Shown here in pieces: positions 16,428 through 25,016 of a stretch of 44,568 nt of DNA. Both the position numbers and the translations under genes were made by a program. How positions within the stretch are numbered: the first letter of the stretch is position 1; every line of letters starts with the position of its first letter. Origin of the DNA: Halanaerobium saccharolyticum. Its GTDB lineage: Bacteria; Bacillota; Halanaerobiia; Halanaerobiales; Halanaerobiaceae. The stretch spans positions 1 through 44,568 of the forward strand of contig NZ_SNWX01000026.1 of assembly GCF_004362045.1 (NCBI RefSeq). The letters run 5' to 3'. The notes beneath the pieces were generated by a model. That model did no database searches. It had not been told where the DNA came from and saw only the letters and a list, made by a program, of their open reading frames with translations.

Positions 16428-17429
16428 ATGGCTGTCACACTAAAAGATATAGCAGAAAAAGTGGGAGTAACTGAATCAACAGTTTCTAGAGTTTTAAATG
16501 GTATCCCAAAGGCAAGTAAAGAAACCAGAAAGGAAATCTTTCAGGTTGCAGCAGATTTAGGTTATAAGCCAAATCAAATTGCCCGCAGCCTGGTAACTAA
16601 AAAAACACATACTATAGGGTTAATTATCAGTGATCTTGCTAACACTTATTTTGCCAGGGTGGCCAGTGGAATTGAAAATATAGCCAGTAAATATGATTAC
16701 AGCCTGATTATTTCCACTACCGGGGGTCAGGAAAAAGAAGAGTTAAAATATATTAACTTACTCAAAGAAAAACAGGTGGATGGGTTGCTTTTTGCCAGCG
16801 GTCGGATGCCTTTTAGCTGCAAAAAATTATTAAGAGAGACCGAAATACCGACAGTTGTTGTAGCCAGAGAGGTAGATGAGGATCTGCCGTCTGTTCATAT
16901 TAATAATGTTAAAGAATCTTATCGGGCAGTAAAATATCTGATTAATAATGGTCATCAAAAGATTGCCATGATAAGTGGTAATGCAGATGACAAAGAGTCA
17001 GGTCTATATAGAATTCAGGGATATAAGCAGGCCCTTAATGATAATAAGCTTGAAGTTCGCGAAGAACTAATTGTGGAGGGAGACTTTAAACTGCAGAGTG
17101 GTATCAAAGCAGTGGAAGAAATATTAAAAAGAGATAGCTCTATTACGGCTGTTTTTGCTGCCAGTGATGAAATGGGAGTTGGGGCTATTAAGGCAATTAA
17201 AAAGGCCGGACTTAAAGTTCCTAATGATATTTCAGTTATCGGTTTTGATAATAATATAATTTCTTTAGCCAGTGATCCCGAGTTAGCTACAATTTCTCAA
17301 CCGGAAGAAGAATTGGGCTGGCGGTCAATGGAAATGTTATATAAAGTAATTAAGGGAGAAGAGTTAGAAGAGAAAAAAATATATTTACCCTGTGAATTGA
17401 AAAAAAGGGGTTCTGTCAGAAAGATTTAA
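16428..17429 (+). CDS. LacI-family transcriptional regulator of the glucosylglycerate operon
   Basis: DNA-binding repressor of 333 residues. The N-terminal helix-turn-helix reads VTLKDIAEKVGVTESTVSRVLNG, with the hinge helix segment KPNQIARSLVTKKT at about 47-60. The rest is a periplasmic-binding-protein-like sugar sensor (TIGLIISDLANTYFA onwards). The in-frame TTG at 16422 lies only two bases after GGGGT, so ATG 16428 is the better start. Sites centred on CAAACGnTTGAC lie upstream of this gene and upstream of the ABC transporter. It probably controls the transporter/phosphorylase operon, in the position of YcjW in the E. coli ycj cluster. The inducer is unknown. Confidence 0.92.
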   Translation: MAVTLKDIAEKVGVTESTVSRVLNGIPKASKETRKEIFQVAADLGYKPNQIARSLVTKKTHTIGLIISDLANTYFARVASGIENIASKYDYSLIISTTGGQEKEELKYINLLKEKQVDGLLFASGRMPFSCKKLLRETEIPTVVVAREVDEDLPSVHINNVKESYRAVKYLINNGHQKIAMISGNADDKESGLYRIQGYKQALNDNKLEVREELIVEGDFKLQSGIKAVEEILKRDSSITAVFAASDEMGVGAIKAIKKAGLKVPNDISVIGFDNNIISLASDPELATISQPEEELGWRSMEMLYKVIKGEELEEKKIYLPCELKKRGSVRKI

Positions 17430-17437
17430 TTTAAGAT

Positions 17438-17475
17438 AATTTAGGCTGCTTATTAACTCTAATCAGCCTGAAATT
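17438..17475 (+). terminator. Weak hairpin after the LacI gene
   Basis: AATTTAGGCTG pairs with CAGCCTGAAATT, with one bulged G, but there is no T-run directly after it. It could be a weak terminator or a processing site between the regulator and the transporter operon. Confidence 0.45.
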
Positions 17476-17510
17476 ATAAATGAAAGAGTAAAGGCGGTTT
17501 TTTTACCATT

Positions 17511-17530
17511 TTAGTCAAACGATTGACCAA
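17511..17530. promoter_or_regulatory. LacI-family operator before the ABC transporter operon
   Basis: TTAGTCAAACGATTGACCAA is a near-perfect palindrome (GTCAAnCGnTTGAC) centred on CG, the hallmark of LacI-family operators. It lies about 110 bases upstream of the binding-protein gene and shares its core with the site in front of the regulator gene. No convincing -10/-35 pair was found next to it. Confidence 0.8.
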
Positions 17531-17638
17531 TAAATTTTGTTATTAATTTTGGAGGTGGTAAAAGATTATAAAAATTGTAAGGATAAAGGGGAGTTGTGTC
17601 TGAGTTAAATTTTTCAAAAATTATTAGGAGGGCTAAAA

Positions 17639-18958
17639 TTGAGAAAAAATAGAATTTTAACACTAATCTTATTAACTGTTCTGATGCTGGCTTTAACCAC
17701 TGGTGTTTTTGCAAAGACAACAGTTGAGTACTGGACCACTCAGACTGAAGAAAATCGAGTTGAAGTTATTAACTCTCTAATCAAAGAATTTGAAGCAAAT
17801 CATCCTGCTTTTGAGATTGAATTAGTTACTGTGCAGGAAAATGATATTCCTACAAAACTGGTAGCTGGAATGGCCGCTGGTCGTTTACCCGAAATTGTAG
17901 AAATGGGTTCTGAGGTTATTATGAAAATGGGTGCAGAAGGAATGGTTGCCAGTGATGAGGTAAGTACAGTAATTAATAAAATTGGCAAAGATGACTTTTT
18001 TAAAGGAAGTTTAACAATGCTTTCCCGTCCTGAGGAAGGTTATTTTGGAGTTCCTTTCCACGGCTGGGTTCAGGGAATCTGGTATCGTCAGGATTTATTT
18101 GAAGAAAAAGGTCTAGAACCCCCAACAACCTGGGACAATATAATCAAAGCAGCAGAAGCATTTTACAAACCTGATCAGCAGCAGTATGGAATTGTAATTG
18201 GAACAGACAAAGATGCTTATGCCAGACAGACTTTCACTCAGTATGCTCTGTCTAATAATGCCAGAATTTTTGATGAAAATGGAAATATAGTCTTTAATTC
18301 ACCGGAAATGGTAGAAACTCTTGATTATTACAGCAGACTGGCTGAGTTTACTCCTCCTGGGCCAGATGGCTGGAGAGATGCACGAGATCTTTATTTAGCA
18401 GGTAGAGTACCAATGATGATGTATTCAACTTATATTATGGATGATATTGGTCTGGAAGCAACTGGATATAAAGGTGAAAAAGGAAGTATTATTCCAAATT
18501 TAGTTGATAAAACAGCATTTGCCAACAAAATGCATAAAACAAGAGATGCAGTTTTTGGTCAGATTAATGGTCTAACCTTTATAAAAGGTAATGAAGATAC
18601 TCAAATGGATGGAGCCAAGATGTTTGCCGAATTTCTGTTAACTGGAGATAACTATATTAAATTTCTCCATATGGCGCCTGGAGGAATGAACCCTGTCAGA
18701 GCATCAATAGCTTCTGATCCACAGTATCAGAATAATAAAGTTCTGGAAGTTTGGGGAGAGAAAGCAGGAGAAATCGCAGCTGGACTTAATAGTATTGGCA
18801 AATTTGGTTATGTAGGTGGAAAAGTATTCCCTAAAATCGGGGATATAACAAGTCAGTTTATTGTAGGACAAACAATAATGAAAATGACCGAAAGCGGCTG
18901 GACTGCAGAAGAGGCAGCCGAATGGGGTCAGAAAGAAATGGAAGATGCAGTCGAGTAA
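17639..18958 (+). CDS. ABC sugar transporter substrate-binding protein (YcjN-like)
   Basis: Extracellular solute-binding protein of the CUT1 carbohydrate ABC importers (family 1 SBP), 439 residues. Residues 1-25 form a signal peptide (RKNR, hydrophobic core, VFA before KTTVEYWTT). There is no lipobox Cys, so anchoring is unclear. TTG is the start: TAGGAGGG lies seven bases before it and the next Met is inside the signal peptide core. Typical SBP features are KTTVEYWT at the mature N-terminus, VEMGSEVIMKM, and YRQDLFEEKGLEPPTTWD. Given the phosphorylase downstream, the ligand is probably glucosylglycerate or a related glucoside; that is inferred. Confidence 0.9.
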   Translation: MRKNRILTLILLTVLMLALTTGVFAKTTVEYWTTQTEENRVEVINSLIKEFEANHPAFEIELVTVQENDIPTKLVAGMAAGRLPEIVEMGSEVIMKMGAEGMVASDEVSTVINKIGKDDFFKGSLTMLSRPEEGYFGVPFHGWVQGIWYRQDLFEEKGLEPPTTWDNIIKAAEAFYKPDQQQYGIVIGTDKDAYARQTFTQYALSNNARIFDENGNIVFNSPEMVETLDYYSRLAEFTPPGPDGWRDARDLYLAGRVPMMMYSTYIMDDIGLEATGYKGEKGSIIPNLVDKTAFANKMHKTRDAVFGQINGLTFIKGNEDTQMDGAKMFAEFLLTGDNYIKFLHMAPGGMNPVRASIASDPQYQNNKVLEVWGEKAGEIAAGLNSIGKFGYVGGKVFPKIGDITSQFIVGQTIMKMTESGWTAEEAAEWGQKEMEDAVE

Positions 18959-18979
18959 TTTAAAAAAATAAATAGATTT

Positions 18980-19011
18980 AAATCCCGTCAGATTTATTTC
19001 TGGCGGGATTT
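18980..19011 (+). other. Intercistronic hairpin after the binding-protein gene
   Basis: AAATCCCGTCAG pairs with CTGGCGGGATTT (12 bp, one G:U) around loop ATTTATTT. No T-run follows. As with the hairpin after dctP, it probably stabilises the upstream message so that binding protein exceeds permease. Confidence 0.65.
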
Positions 19012-19053
19012 AATTCAATATTGACAGGAGACACAATTTAAAGGAGGAAAAAA

Positions 19054-19920
19054 ATGCAGATCAAAACTGATAGAGATGCTCGCCTGGGATACTGGCTGAT
19101 TTTACCAACAGTAATCGCAGTAAGTGGCCTTATCTTTTATCCAATAGTTTATAATCTCTGGTTGAGTTTGCAGGAAGTTAATATGAATCCGGTACAGCCG
19201 AATACCTTTGTTGGACTTAAACATTTTACTGATGTTTTAACTGATAGTGATTTCTGGAGATCATTTAAAACCTCACTTATTTTTACTTCTACAACTGTAG
19301 TTGGAACAACCCTACTTGGACTGGGAACAGCATTATTATTGAACAGGGATTTCCCTGGACGTTCAGTAATTAGAGGTGTTATTTTGTTACCCTATGTTAC
19401 CCCGGTAATCTCAGCTGTATTTGGCTGGAAATATCTTTTTGATCCGGTTTTTGGAATGGCCAATTACTTTCTGGTAGATATTATACATTTACTGCCCCAG
19501 CATATTAACTGGATAGAGTCGCCGGCGTATGCAATTTATGCGGTTATTATATTCAATGTATGGAAAAACTTTCCTTTTGCGTTTTTAATGATCCTGGCAG
19601 AGCTGCAGTCAATTTCTGCAAATTTATATGAGGCAGCAGAGGTTGATGGTGCTTCTATCTGGCAGCAGTTTAGATATATTACCCTACCAGAATTAAAATT
19701 TGTAATTGGAGCCCTGGTAATTTTAAGAACAATCTGGAATTTTTATAAATTTTCCGAAGTTTACTTACTTTCATCATCTGTAGAAGTGTTACCGGTCTAT
19801 ATTTATGAAAAAGCATTTGCCAGTTATGACTTTGGTCAGGCTGCTGCTATTTCGGCAATTTTATTTGTTTTTGTTTTAGGTTTTATTATGTTCTATGTGA
19901 GGAAGGTGCTAGAATGGTAA
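19054..19920 (+). CDS. ABC sugar transporter permease 1 (YcjO/MalF-like)
   Basis: First CUT1 permease, 288 residues with six membrane segments. The cytoplasmic EAA loop that contacts the ATPase reads YEAAEVDGASIWQQFRYITLP (key residues E-A-A...D-G-A...F...I-x-L-P), at about residues 190-210. AAAGGAGG precedes the ATG. The stop overlaps the ATG of the second permease (ATGGTAA), so the pair is translationally coupled. No ATPase gene is present in this operon. Confidence 0.93.
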   Translation: MQIKTDRDARLGYWLILPTVIAVSGLIFYPIVYNLWLSLQEVNMNPVQPNTFVGLKHFTDVLTDSDFWRSFKTSLIFTSTTVVGTTLLGLGTALLLNRDFPGRSVIRGVILLPYVTPVISAVFGWKYLFDPVFGMANYFLVDIIHLLPQHINWIESPAYAIYAVIIFNVWKNFPFAFLMILAELQSISANLYEAAEVDGASIWQQFRYITLPELKFVIGALVILRTIWNFYKFSEVYLLSSSVEVLPVYIYEKAFASYDFGQAAAISAILFVFVLGFIMFYVRKVLEW

Positions 19921-20756
19921 AACAAAATACTATCCTAAAAAAAGTAATTTTTATTATTTTATTATTTCTGCTTTTAAGCTTTGTTTTAATGCCCTTTATT
20001 ACTATGCTCAGTTCATCCTTTAAACCGGATAGGGAGCAGGGAGCTTTTCCGCCAACTATTTTACCGGATGATCCAACTATAGCTCATTATAAGGGGGTTT
20101 TAAATCCTGAAATTTTTCCTTTTTTAATGTATTTTAAAAACAGTTTAATTGTAGCATTTTTATCAGCTGGTATTGGGGTTGTGATTTCGATTTTTGGTTC
20201 TTATAGCTTTGCTCGTTTAGAATATACCGGAAGAGCTGTTATTCAAAGAGGAGTACTTTTAGTTTATATGTTTGGTGGAGTCTTACTGGTAATTCCTCTG
20301 TTTCAGATGGTAACTAAGTTAGGGCTTTTTGACACAAGAACTTCGCTGATAATTACTTATATCGTTCAGACCCTGCCAGTTTCTCTTTATATGCTTGGTA
20401 ACTATTTTAGAACAATACCGGAAAGTATAGAAGAAGCAGCGATTATTGACGGCTGCAGCAGATTGGAGGTCATTTATCGAATAGTTATTCCTCTCTCAAC
20501 TCCAGCCATAGTTTCAGTTTTTATTTATGCATTTATGATTGCCTGGAATGAATATTTATTTGCTTCAGTATTTATTAACTCCAGCAGTCTGCGTACACTG
20601 CCCATAGGATTAAATCAGCTTTTCTATACCCAGCACTATATCTGGGGTAGAATGATGGCAGCATCTATTTTGACAGCTATTCCAGTAATTATCTTATTCC
20701 TTTCCATAGAAAGATTTATTACAAGTGGTTTAACCTTTGGTGGAGTCAAGGAATAG
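19914..20756 (+). CDS. ABC sugar transporter permease 2 (YcjP/MalG-like)
   Basis: Second CUT1 permease, 280 residues, six membrane segments starting with residues 10-30. The EAA loop reads EEAAIIDGCSRLEVIYRIVIPL (key residues E-E-A-A...D-G...I-x-P-L). The C-terminus TSGLTFGGVKE is the usual MalG-type tail. It overlaps permease 1 by seven bases. The ATP-binding subunit must come from elsewhere in the genome, for example an MsmX/UgpC-like shared ATPase. Confidence 0.94.
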   Translation: MVKQNTILKKVIFIILLFLLLSFVLMPFITMLSSSFKPDREQGAFPPTILPDDPTIAHYKGVLNPEIFPFLMYFKNSLIVAFLSAGIGVVISIFGSYSFARLEYTGRAVIQRGVLLVYMFGGVLLVIPLFQMVTKLGLFDTRTSLIITYIVQTLPVSLYMLGNYFRTIPESIEEAAIIDGCSRLEVIYRIVIPLSTPAIVSVFIYAFMIAWNEYLFASVFINSSSLRTLPIGLNQLFYTQHYIWGRMMAASILTAIPVIILFLSIERFITSGLTFGGVKE

Positions 20757-20810
20757 ATTTGATAAATTAAATTTTCGCAAACTTAAATAATCATCAGGGG
20801 AGGTTTGATA

Positions 20811-22133
20811 ATGAAAATTGCTCTGGCACATTTTCGTACCGGTCAGACTGATGGGGTTTCCCTGGAAATGGATAAATGGCGTTTTGTTCTAGAAAAAATG
20901 GGACATCAGGTAGTCTATATTTCGGGAACTCCTGAAGCAGAAATTCAGATTGAAGAAATGTATTATCAAAATGAAAAAAATCTTAAATTTGTTGATAATG
21001 CCTACCGCTGTCTGGAGGATTACAGCTCCGAAGCAGAACTTCAGGCTGAGATTGAGGCTGAAGCAGTTCAAATTGCTCAGAAGCTGGAAAAAGAAGTGAA
21101 AAATGCGGAAATTGAACTTTTAATTCCCAATAATATTTTTTCCCTGGGCTGGAATCTGCCGGCAGCGATAGCCTTTAAACGAGTTATAGAAAAACTAAAT
21201 TTGAAAACAGTAGCCCATCATCACGATTTTTACTGGGAGCGGGAACTTTACAGCAATCCAGTCTGTTCCTTTGTTGAAGAAATACTGGCAGAATATTTTC
21301 CACCACAGCTGGAAGAAATTGAACAGGTAGTGATTAACAGGATTGCTCAAAAAGAACTAAAAATGAGAAAGGGACTTGATTCTATGGTAGTTCCCAATGT
21401 TTTTGATTTTAAACAGCCTTTATGGCAGCAGGATCAGTATAATCAGGATTTGAGAGCCAGACTGGGGATTAAAAAAGATGATATCGTCATCTTACATGCA
21501 ACCCGAATTGCTGAGCGAAAGGCAATAGAGCTGGCGATAGAGTTTACAGCCCGACTGCAGCAGCATAATTTACAGGGAAAACTTTATGATGGACGAGAAT
21601 TCAGCAGTGAGAACAGGATTGTTTTTCTGCTGCCGGGATTGACTGAGGGGAATGAGGATTATATTCAGTTTTTAAAGCAGCAGGCTTCAGAAAATAAGGT
21701 AGAGGTTATCTGGGCCAGTGATTACTTTGCCCATCAGCGTTCAGCCAGAGGAGAAAGGAAAATTTATTCTCTCTGGGACAGCTATGTAATCTCTGATTTA
21801 ATTACCTATACCAGTATCAAAGAAGGCTGGGGTAATCAGCTTCTGGAAGCATTATTTGCAAAAAAACCGGTAGTAGTTTTTGAATATCCGGTTTTTAAGA
21901 GTGATATTAAGGAATATAATCTAAATCTTGCTTCTCTGGGATCAGAATATCAAAAAAGAGAAGACGGCTATATTAAGATAGCGGAAGAGCAATTCGAGCC
22001 TGCCTTAAAAGAGGCAGAAAAATATTTAAAAGATCAGGATTACCGCCAGCAGGCTGTAGAAGAAAATTATAAAATTGCCGCAGAAAATTTTTCTTATCAG
22101 CGTCTAAAAGAATTACTGGAAAAATTAATTTAG
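20811..22133 (+). CDS. Retaining glycosyltransferase, GT4-like, possibly (mannosyl)glucosylglycerate-related
   Basis: GT-B glycosyltransferase of 440 residues. The N-terminal MKIALAHFRTGQTDGVSLEM has the donor/acceptor loop type of GT4 enzymes. The C-terminal domain holds the EX7E motif in IKEGWGNQLLEALFAKKPVVVFEYP (Glu-Gly-Trp-Gly...Glu). Proteins of this look are sometimes annotated as mannosylglucosylglycerate synthase, the Petrotoga compatible-solute enzyme; that link is from memory and is tentative. Finding a synthase-type enzyme between an importer and a phosphorylase is unusual for a pure catabolic operon. AGGGGAGG lies seven bases before ATG 20811, so the in-frame TTG at 20805 is rejected. 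Confidence 0.75.
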   Translation: MKIALAHFRTGQTDGVSLEMDKWRFVLEKMGHQVVYISGTPEAEIQIEEMYYQNEKNLKFVDNAYRCLEDYSSEAELQAEIEAEAVQIAQKLEKEVKNAEIELLIPNNIFSLGWNLPAAIAFKRVIEKLNLKTVAHHHDFYWERELYSNPVCSFVEEILAEYFPPQLEEIEQVVINRIAQKELKMRKGLDSMVVPNVFDFKQPLWQQDQYNQDLRARLGIKKDDIVILHATRIAERKAIELAIEFTARLQQHNLQGKLYDGREFSSENRIVFLLPGLTEGNEDYIQFLKQQASENKVEVIWASDYFAHQRSARGERKIYSLWDSYVISDLITYTSIKEGWGNQLLEALFAKKPVVVFEYPVFKSDIKEYNLNLASLGSEYQKREDGYIKIAEEQFEPALKEAEKYLKDQDYRQQAVEENYKIAAENFSYQRLKELLEKLI

Positions 22134-22190
22134 GATCAGAATTTGTTTGAGTATCAGAAAATAAGAATAAAAATAACTGGAGTGATATTT

Positions 22191-23951
22191 ATGGATTTTA
22201 AAATTCCATATTCAGCCCAAAAAAAATTAAAAGAGAAGTTAAATTTCATTTATGGAGAGCAGAAAACTGCAGAATTTTATCCTGTACTGAAGGATTTTAT
22301 TCTGGAATTTGCAGAAAAGCATCCCGAGTTGAGAAAGCGAGATCAAAATTCAGCCAGATTAAGCGAAAAAGACAGTGTGGTAATCTGTTATGGAGATCAT
22401 ATACAAACTGAGGGAGAAGCACCACTGCAGACTTTAAACAACTTTTTTAAAAACCATTTAGAGCAAAGTATCAGCACCATTCATCTTCTGCCCTTTTTCC
22501 CTTATTCTTCAGATGATGGTTTTGCAGTAATTGATTATAAGGAGGTTAACTCTGATTTTGGTAACTGGTCAGATATTGAGGCGATTAGAGAAAACTTTTC
22601 GCTGATGTTTGATGCAGTGATCAATCATATTTCTGCAGAAAGTAAATGGTTTAAAAAGTATAAAAAACAGGAAGGCAAATATGCAAATTATTTTATTGAG
22701 GCCGATCCGGAAAAAGATTATTCTAAAGTAACAAGACCGCGGGCCAAACCTCTGCTGACTGAAGTTGAAACTGCAGCCGGCAAAAAACATGTCTGGACAA
22801 CCTTTAGTCCGGATCAGATTGATTTAAATTTTAAAGAAACTGAAGTTCTGCTGGAAATTATAGATGTGCTTCTCTTTTATGCAGCCCAGGGGGCAGAAAT
22901 AATTCGTCTGGATGCGATTGCCTATCTCTGGAAGGAAATTGGCACCAGCTGTATTCATCTGCCGGAAACTCATAAGGTGATTCAGCTCTTTAAAGAAATA
23001 TTTAAGCTGGTGGCTCCAGAGACCTTAATTTTAACAGAAACCAATGTACCACATGAGGAAAATATTAGCTATTTTGGTCAGGGAGTGGATGAGGCAGATA
23101 TGGTCTATAATTTCACCCTGCCACCACTTGTTTTATACAGTTTTTTAGAGGAGGATGCCTCTAAATTGACTGAGTGGGCTGCTTCTTTAGAGGAACTGGA
23201 AGCAGGTAACTATTATTTTAACTTTTTAGCCTCTCATGATGGGGTTGGACTGAGACCTGTAGAAGGAATATTAGCTGAAAATCAGATTGAAAATGTGGTT
23301 AAAAAAGTTAAAGCGAAAGGGGGCTTGGTTTCCTATAAGACCAATTCTGATGGTTCAAAAAGTCCTTACGAAATAAATGTCAGTTATGTAGATGCAGTTA
23401 GAGATCAGGATAAAAAAATTGAATTACAGGTTAAACAGTTTATGGCTTCTCAGGCAATTATGCTGGCCCTCCAGGGAGTACCAGGGATCTATCTTCATTC
23501 TTTACTTGGTTCAGAAAATTACCAGCAGGGTGTAGAAGAAAGTGGAGAAAACAGAAGAATTAACAGAGAAAAATTGGATCGAGACAGGCTTTTAGCCGAG
23601 TTAAATGAAGAAAATTCATTCAGACAGCAGGTCTTTGACAGCTACAGAGAATTATTAAAATTAAGAAAGGAAAATGCGGCTTTTGCGCCTGATAGTCTTC
23701 AAAAAATATTAGAGCTTGATCGGAGAGTATTTGCAGTTCAGCGGGGTGAGGGTGAGCAAAAAATCATCGCTCTCTGTAACGTTTCTGCTTCACCTGTTGA
23801 ATTGGAAATTGCAGCCGATATAATTCAAAGTAAAGCCCAAAATTATTTTGAAGATATTATTGAATCTAGAGATTATAAAATTGAAGCTAAAAGCTTAAAG
23901 CTAAAACTAGCTCCATACCAAAGCAGATGGTTAAAAGCCAGGGAGGAATAA
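22191..23951 (+). CDS. ycjM: GH13_18 phosphorylase, probable glucosylglycerate phosphorylase (YcjM-like)
   Basis: Sucrose-phosphorylase-family (GH13 subfamily 18) enzyme of 586 residues, predicted to split 2-O-alpha-D-glucosyl-D-glycerate with phosphate into glucose-1-phosphate and D-glycerate. The catalytic triad is complete: nucleophile Asp241 in IIRLDAIAYLWKE, acid/base Glu283 in ILTETNVPHEEN, transition-state Asp350 in LASHDGVGLRP. The E. coli ycj cluster has the same neighbours (LacI, ABC importer, YcjQ, YcjS). D-glycerate dehydrogenase and kinase lie just downstream. Together these favour glucosylglycerate over sucrose. A sucrose- or sucrose-6-phosphate-type activity is not excluded. 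GGAGTGAT precedes ATG 22191; the TTG at 22143 has no ribosome site. Confidence 0.85.
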   Translation: MDFKIPYSAQKKLKEKLNFIYGEQKTAEFYPVLKDFILEFAEKHPELRKRDQNSARLSEKDSVVICYGDHIQTEGEAPLQTLNNFFKNHLEQSISTIHLLPFFPYSSDDGFAVIDYKEVNSDFGNWSDIEAIRENFSLMFDAVINHISAESKWFKKYKKQEGKYANYFIEADPEKDYSKVTRPRAKPLLTEVETAAGKKHVWTTFSPDQIDLNFKETEVLLEIIDVLLFYAAQGAEIIRLDAIAYLWKEIGTSCIHLPETHKVIQLFKEIFKLVAPETLILTETNVPHEENISYFGQGVDEADMVYNFTLPPLVLYSFLEEDASKLTEWAASLEELEAGNYYFNFLASHDGVGLRPVEGILAENQIENVVKKVKAKGGLVSYKTNSDGSKSPYEINVSYVDAVRDQDKKIELQVKQFMASQAIMLALQGVPGIYLHSLLGSENYQQGVEESGENRRINREKLDRDRLLAELNEENSFRQQVFDSYRELLKLRKENAAFAPDSLQKILELDRRVFAVQRGEGEQKIIALCNVSASPVELEIAADIIQSKAQNYFEDIIESRDYKIEAKSLKLKLAPYQSRWLKAREE

Positions 23952-23954
23952 GCA

Positions 23955-24995
23955 GTGGGAAAAGTATTAGCTCTAATTAAACCGGGGAAAATTGAAATTA
24001 TGGATTATGAGGAAAAAGCTCTGCAGCCAGATGAAGTGAGAGTTAAAACTCTGTACTCGGGAATCAGTGCCGGTACAGAGCTGACCTCTTATAGAGGAGA
24101 CAATCCACATTTAAATAAAAGCTGGAATTCAGACTTAAGAATTTTTGAAGACAAAGAAGAAAAGAAAGACAGTTATCCGATTACAAACTGGGGTTATGAA
24201 GAAGTGGGAGAGATTATTGAAATCGGCTCTGCGGTAGAAAAAATTAAACTGGGTGATACTGTCTACGGTACCTGGGGTCACAGAACTAAAGCTGTTCTGA
24301 CAGAAGACTTTGCTGCCGACCACCGACTGCCTGAGGACGCTGACCCGATCTATGGAATATTTTCGCATATCGGATCAATTGCCTTAAATGCAATTTTAGA
24401 TGCCGATATCCATGTTGGAGAAACAGCAGCAGTTTTTGGTCAGGGGGTACCGGGCCAGATTGTGACTCAGCTTGCTAAATTAAATGGAGCCCGGGTAATA
24501 GCACTTGATTTAAATCCGAAGCGATTAGAGACAGCCAGAAGAATGGGTGCAGACATAGTTTTTAATCCGGCTCAATCTAAGGCTGCAAAAGAAATTAAAA
24601 AGCTGACAGGAGGCAGAGGAGCGGATGTAAGTATTGAAATTTCTGGTTCTCTAAAAGCACTCCACCAGGCAGTAAAATCCACTGCCTATTCTGGCAGGAC
24701 AATTGCTTCCGGTTTTTTTGCCGGCAGCAGTCAGGGTTTAAATTTAGGAGAAGAATTTCATCATAATCGAATTCAGCTGATCTGTTCTCAGATTTCAGGA
24801 GTCAGACCGGAATTGAGCTATCGCTGGAACCGGCTGCGGTTAAATCAGACAATTATGGATTTACAGCAGTCTAAAAAAATAGATTTAAAAGGACTGATTA
24901 CCAACATAGAAGATTTTAATGATGCAGAAAAATTGTTTAAAAAGCTGAATCAGGAGCCAGAAGAAACTCTGCAGACAGTACTTAAATTTGATTAA
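23955..24995 (+). CDS. ycjQ: Medium-chain dehydrogenase, YcjQ-like
   Basis: NAD(P)-dependent medium-chain dehydrogenase/reductase, 346 residues, GroES-like domain followed by a Rossmann fold (VFGQGVPGQIVTQLAKLNGARVIALD, glycine-rich core G-x-G-x-x-G at about 155-160). It resembles E. coli YcjQ (350 residues), reported to interconvert 3-keto-gulosides and gulosides. The usual zinc-ligand positions differ: the CGxCGTD site reads SGISAGTEL, without Cys, and the GHE site reads GYE. YcjQ has a similar loss as remembered, so this may be a zinc-free subgroup. It starts with GTG behind GGGAGGAA, three bases after the phosphorylase stop. Confidence 0.82.
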   Translation: MGKVLALIKPGKIEIMDYEEKALQPDEVRVKTLYSGISAGTELTSYRGDNPHLNKSWNSDLRIFEDKEEKKDSYPITNWGYEEVGEIIEIGSAVEKIKLGDTVYGTWGHRTKAVLTEDFAADHRLPEDADPIYGIFSHIGSIALNAILDADIHVGETAAVFGQGVPGQIVTQLAKLNGARVIALDLNPKRLETARRMGADIVFNPAQSKAAKEIKKLTGGRGADVSIEISGSLKALHQAVKSTAYSGRTIASGFFAGSSQGLNLGEEFHHNRIQLICSQISGVRPELSYRWNRLRLNQTIMDLQQSKKIDLKGLITNIEDFNDAEKLFKKLNQEPEETLQTVLKFD

Positions 24996-25016
24996 ACTGG
25001 GAGGCTGAAAACTATT

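Noticed and set aside
17523-17546. TTGACC within the operator as a -35 box for the ABC operon
   Set aside because: The best -10-like sequence (TATTAA) is only 12 bases away, too close for a working promoter.
24255-24270. GGTACC sites inside genes (for example near 24249 and 3728)
   Set aside because: They lack the AGTACC half and the AAAT tail, so they are not copies of the gene-edge repeat.
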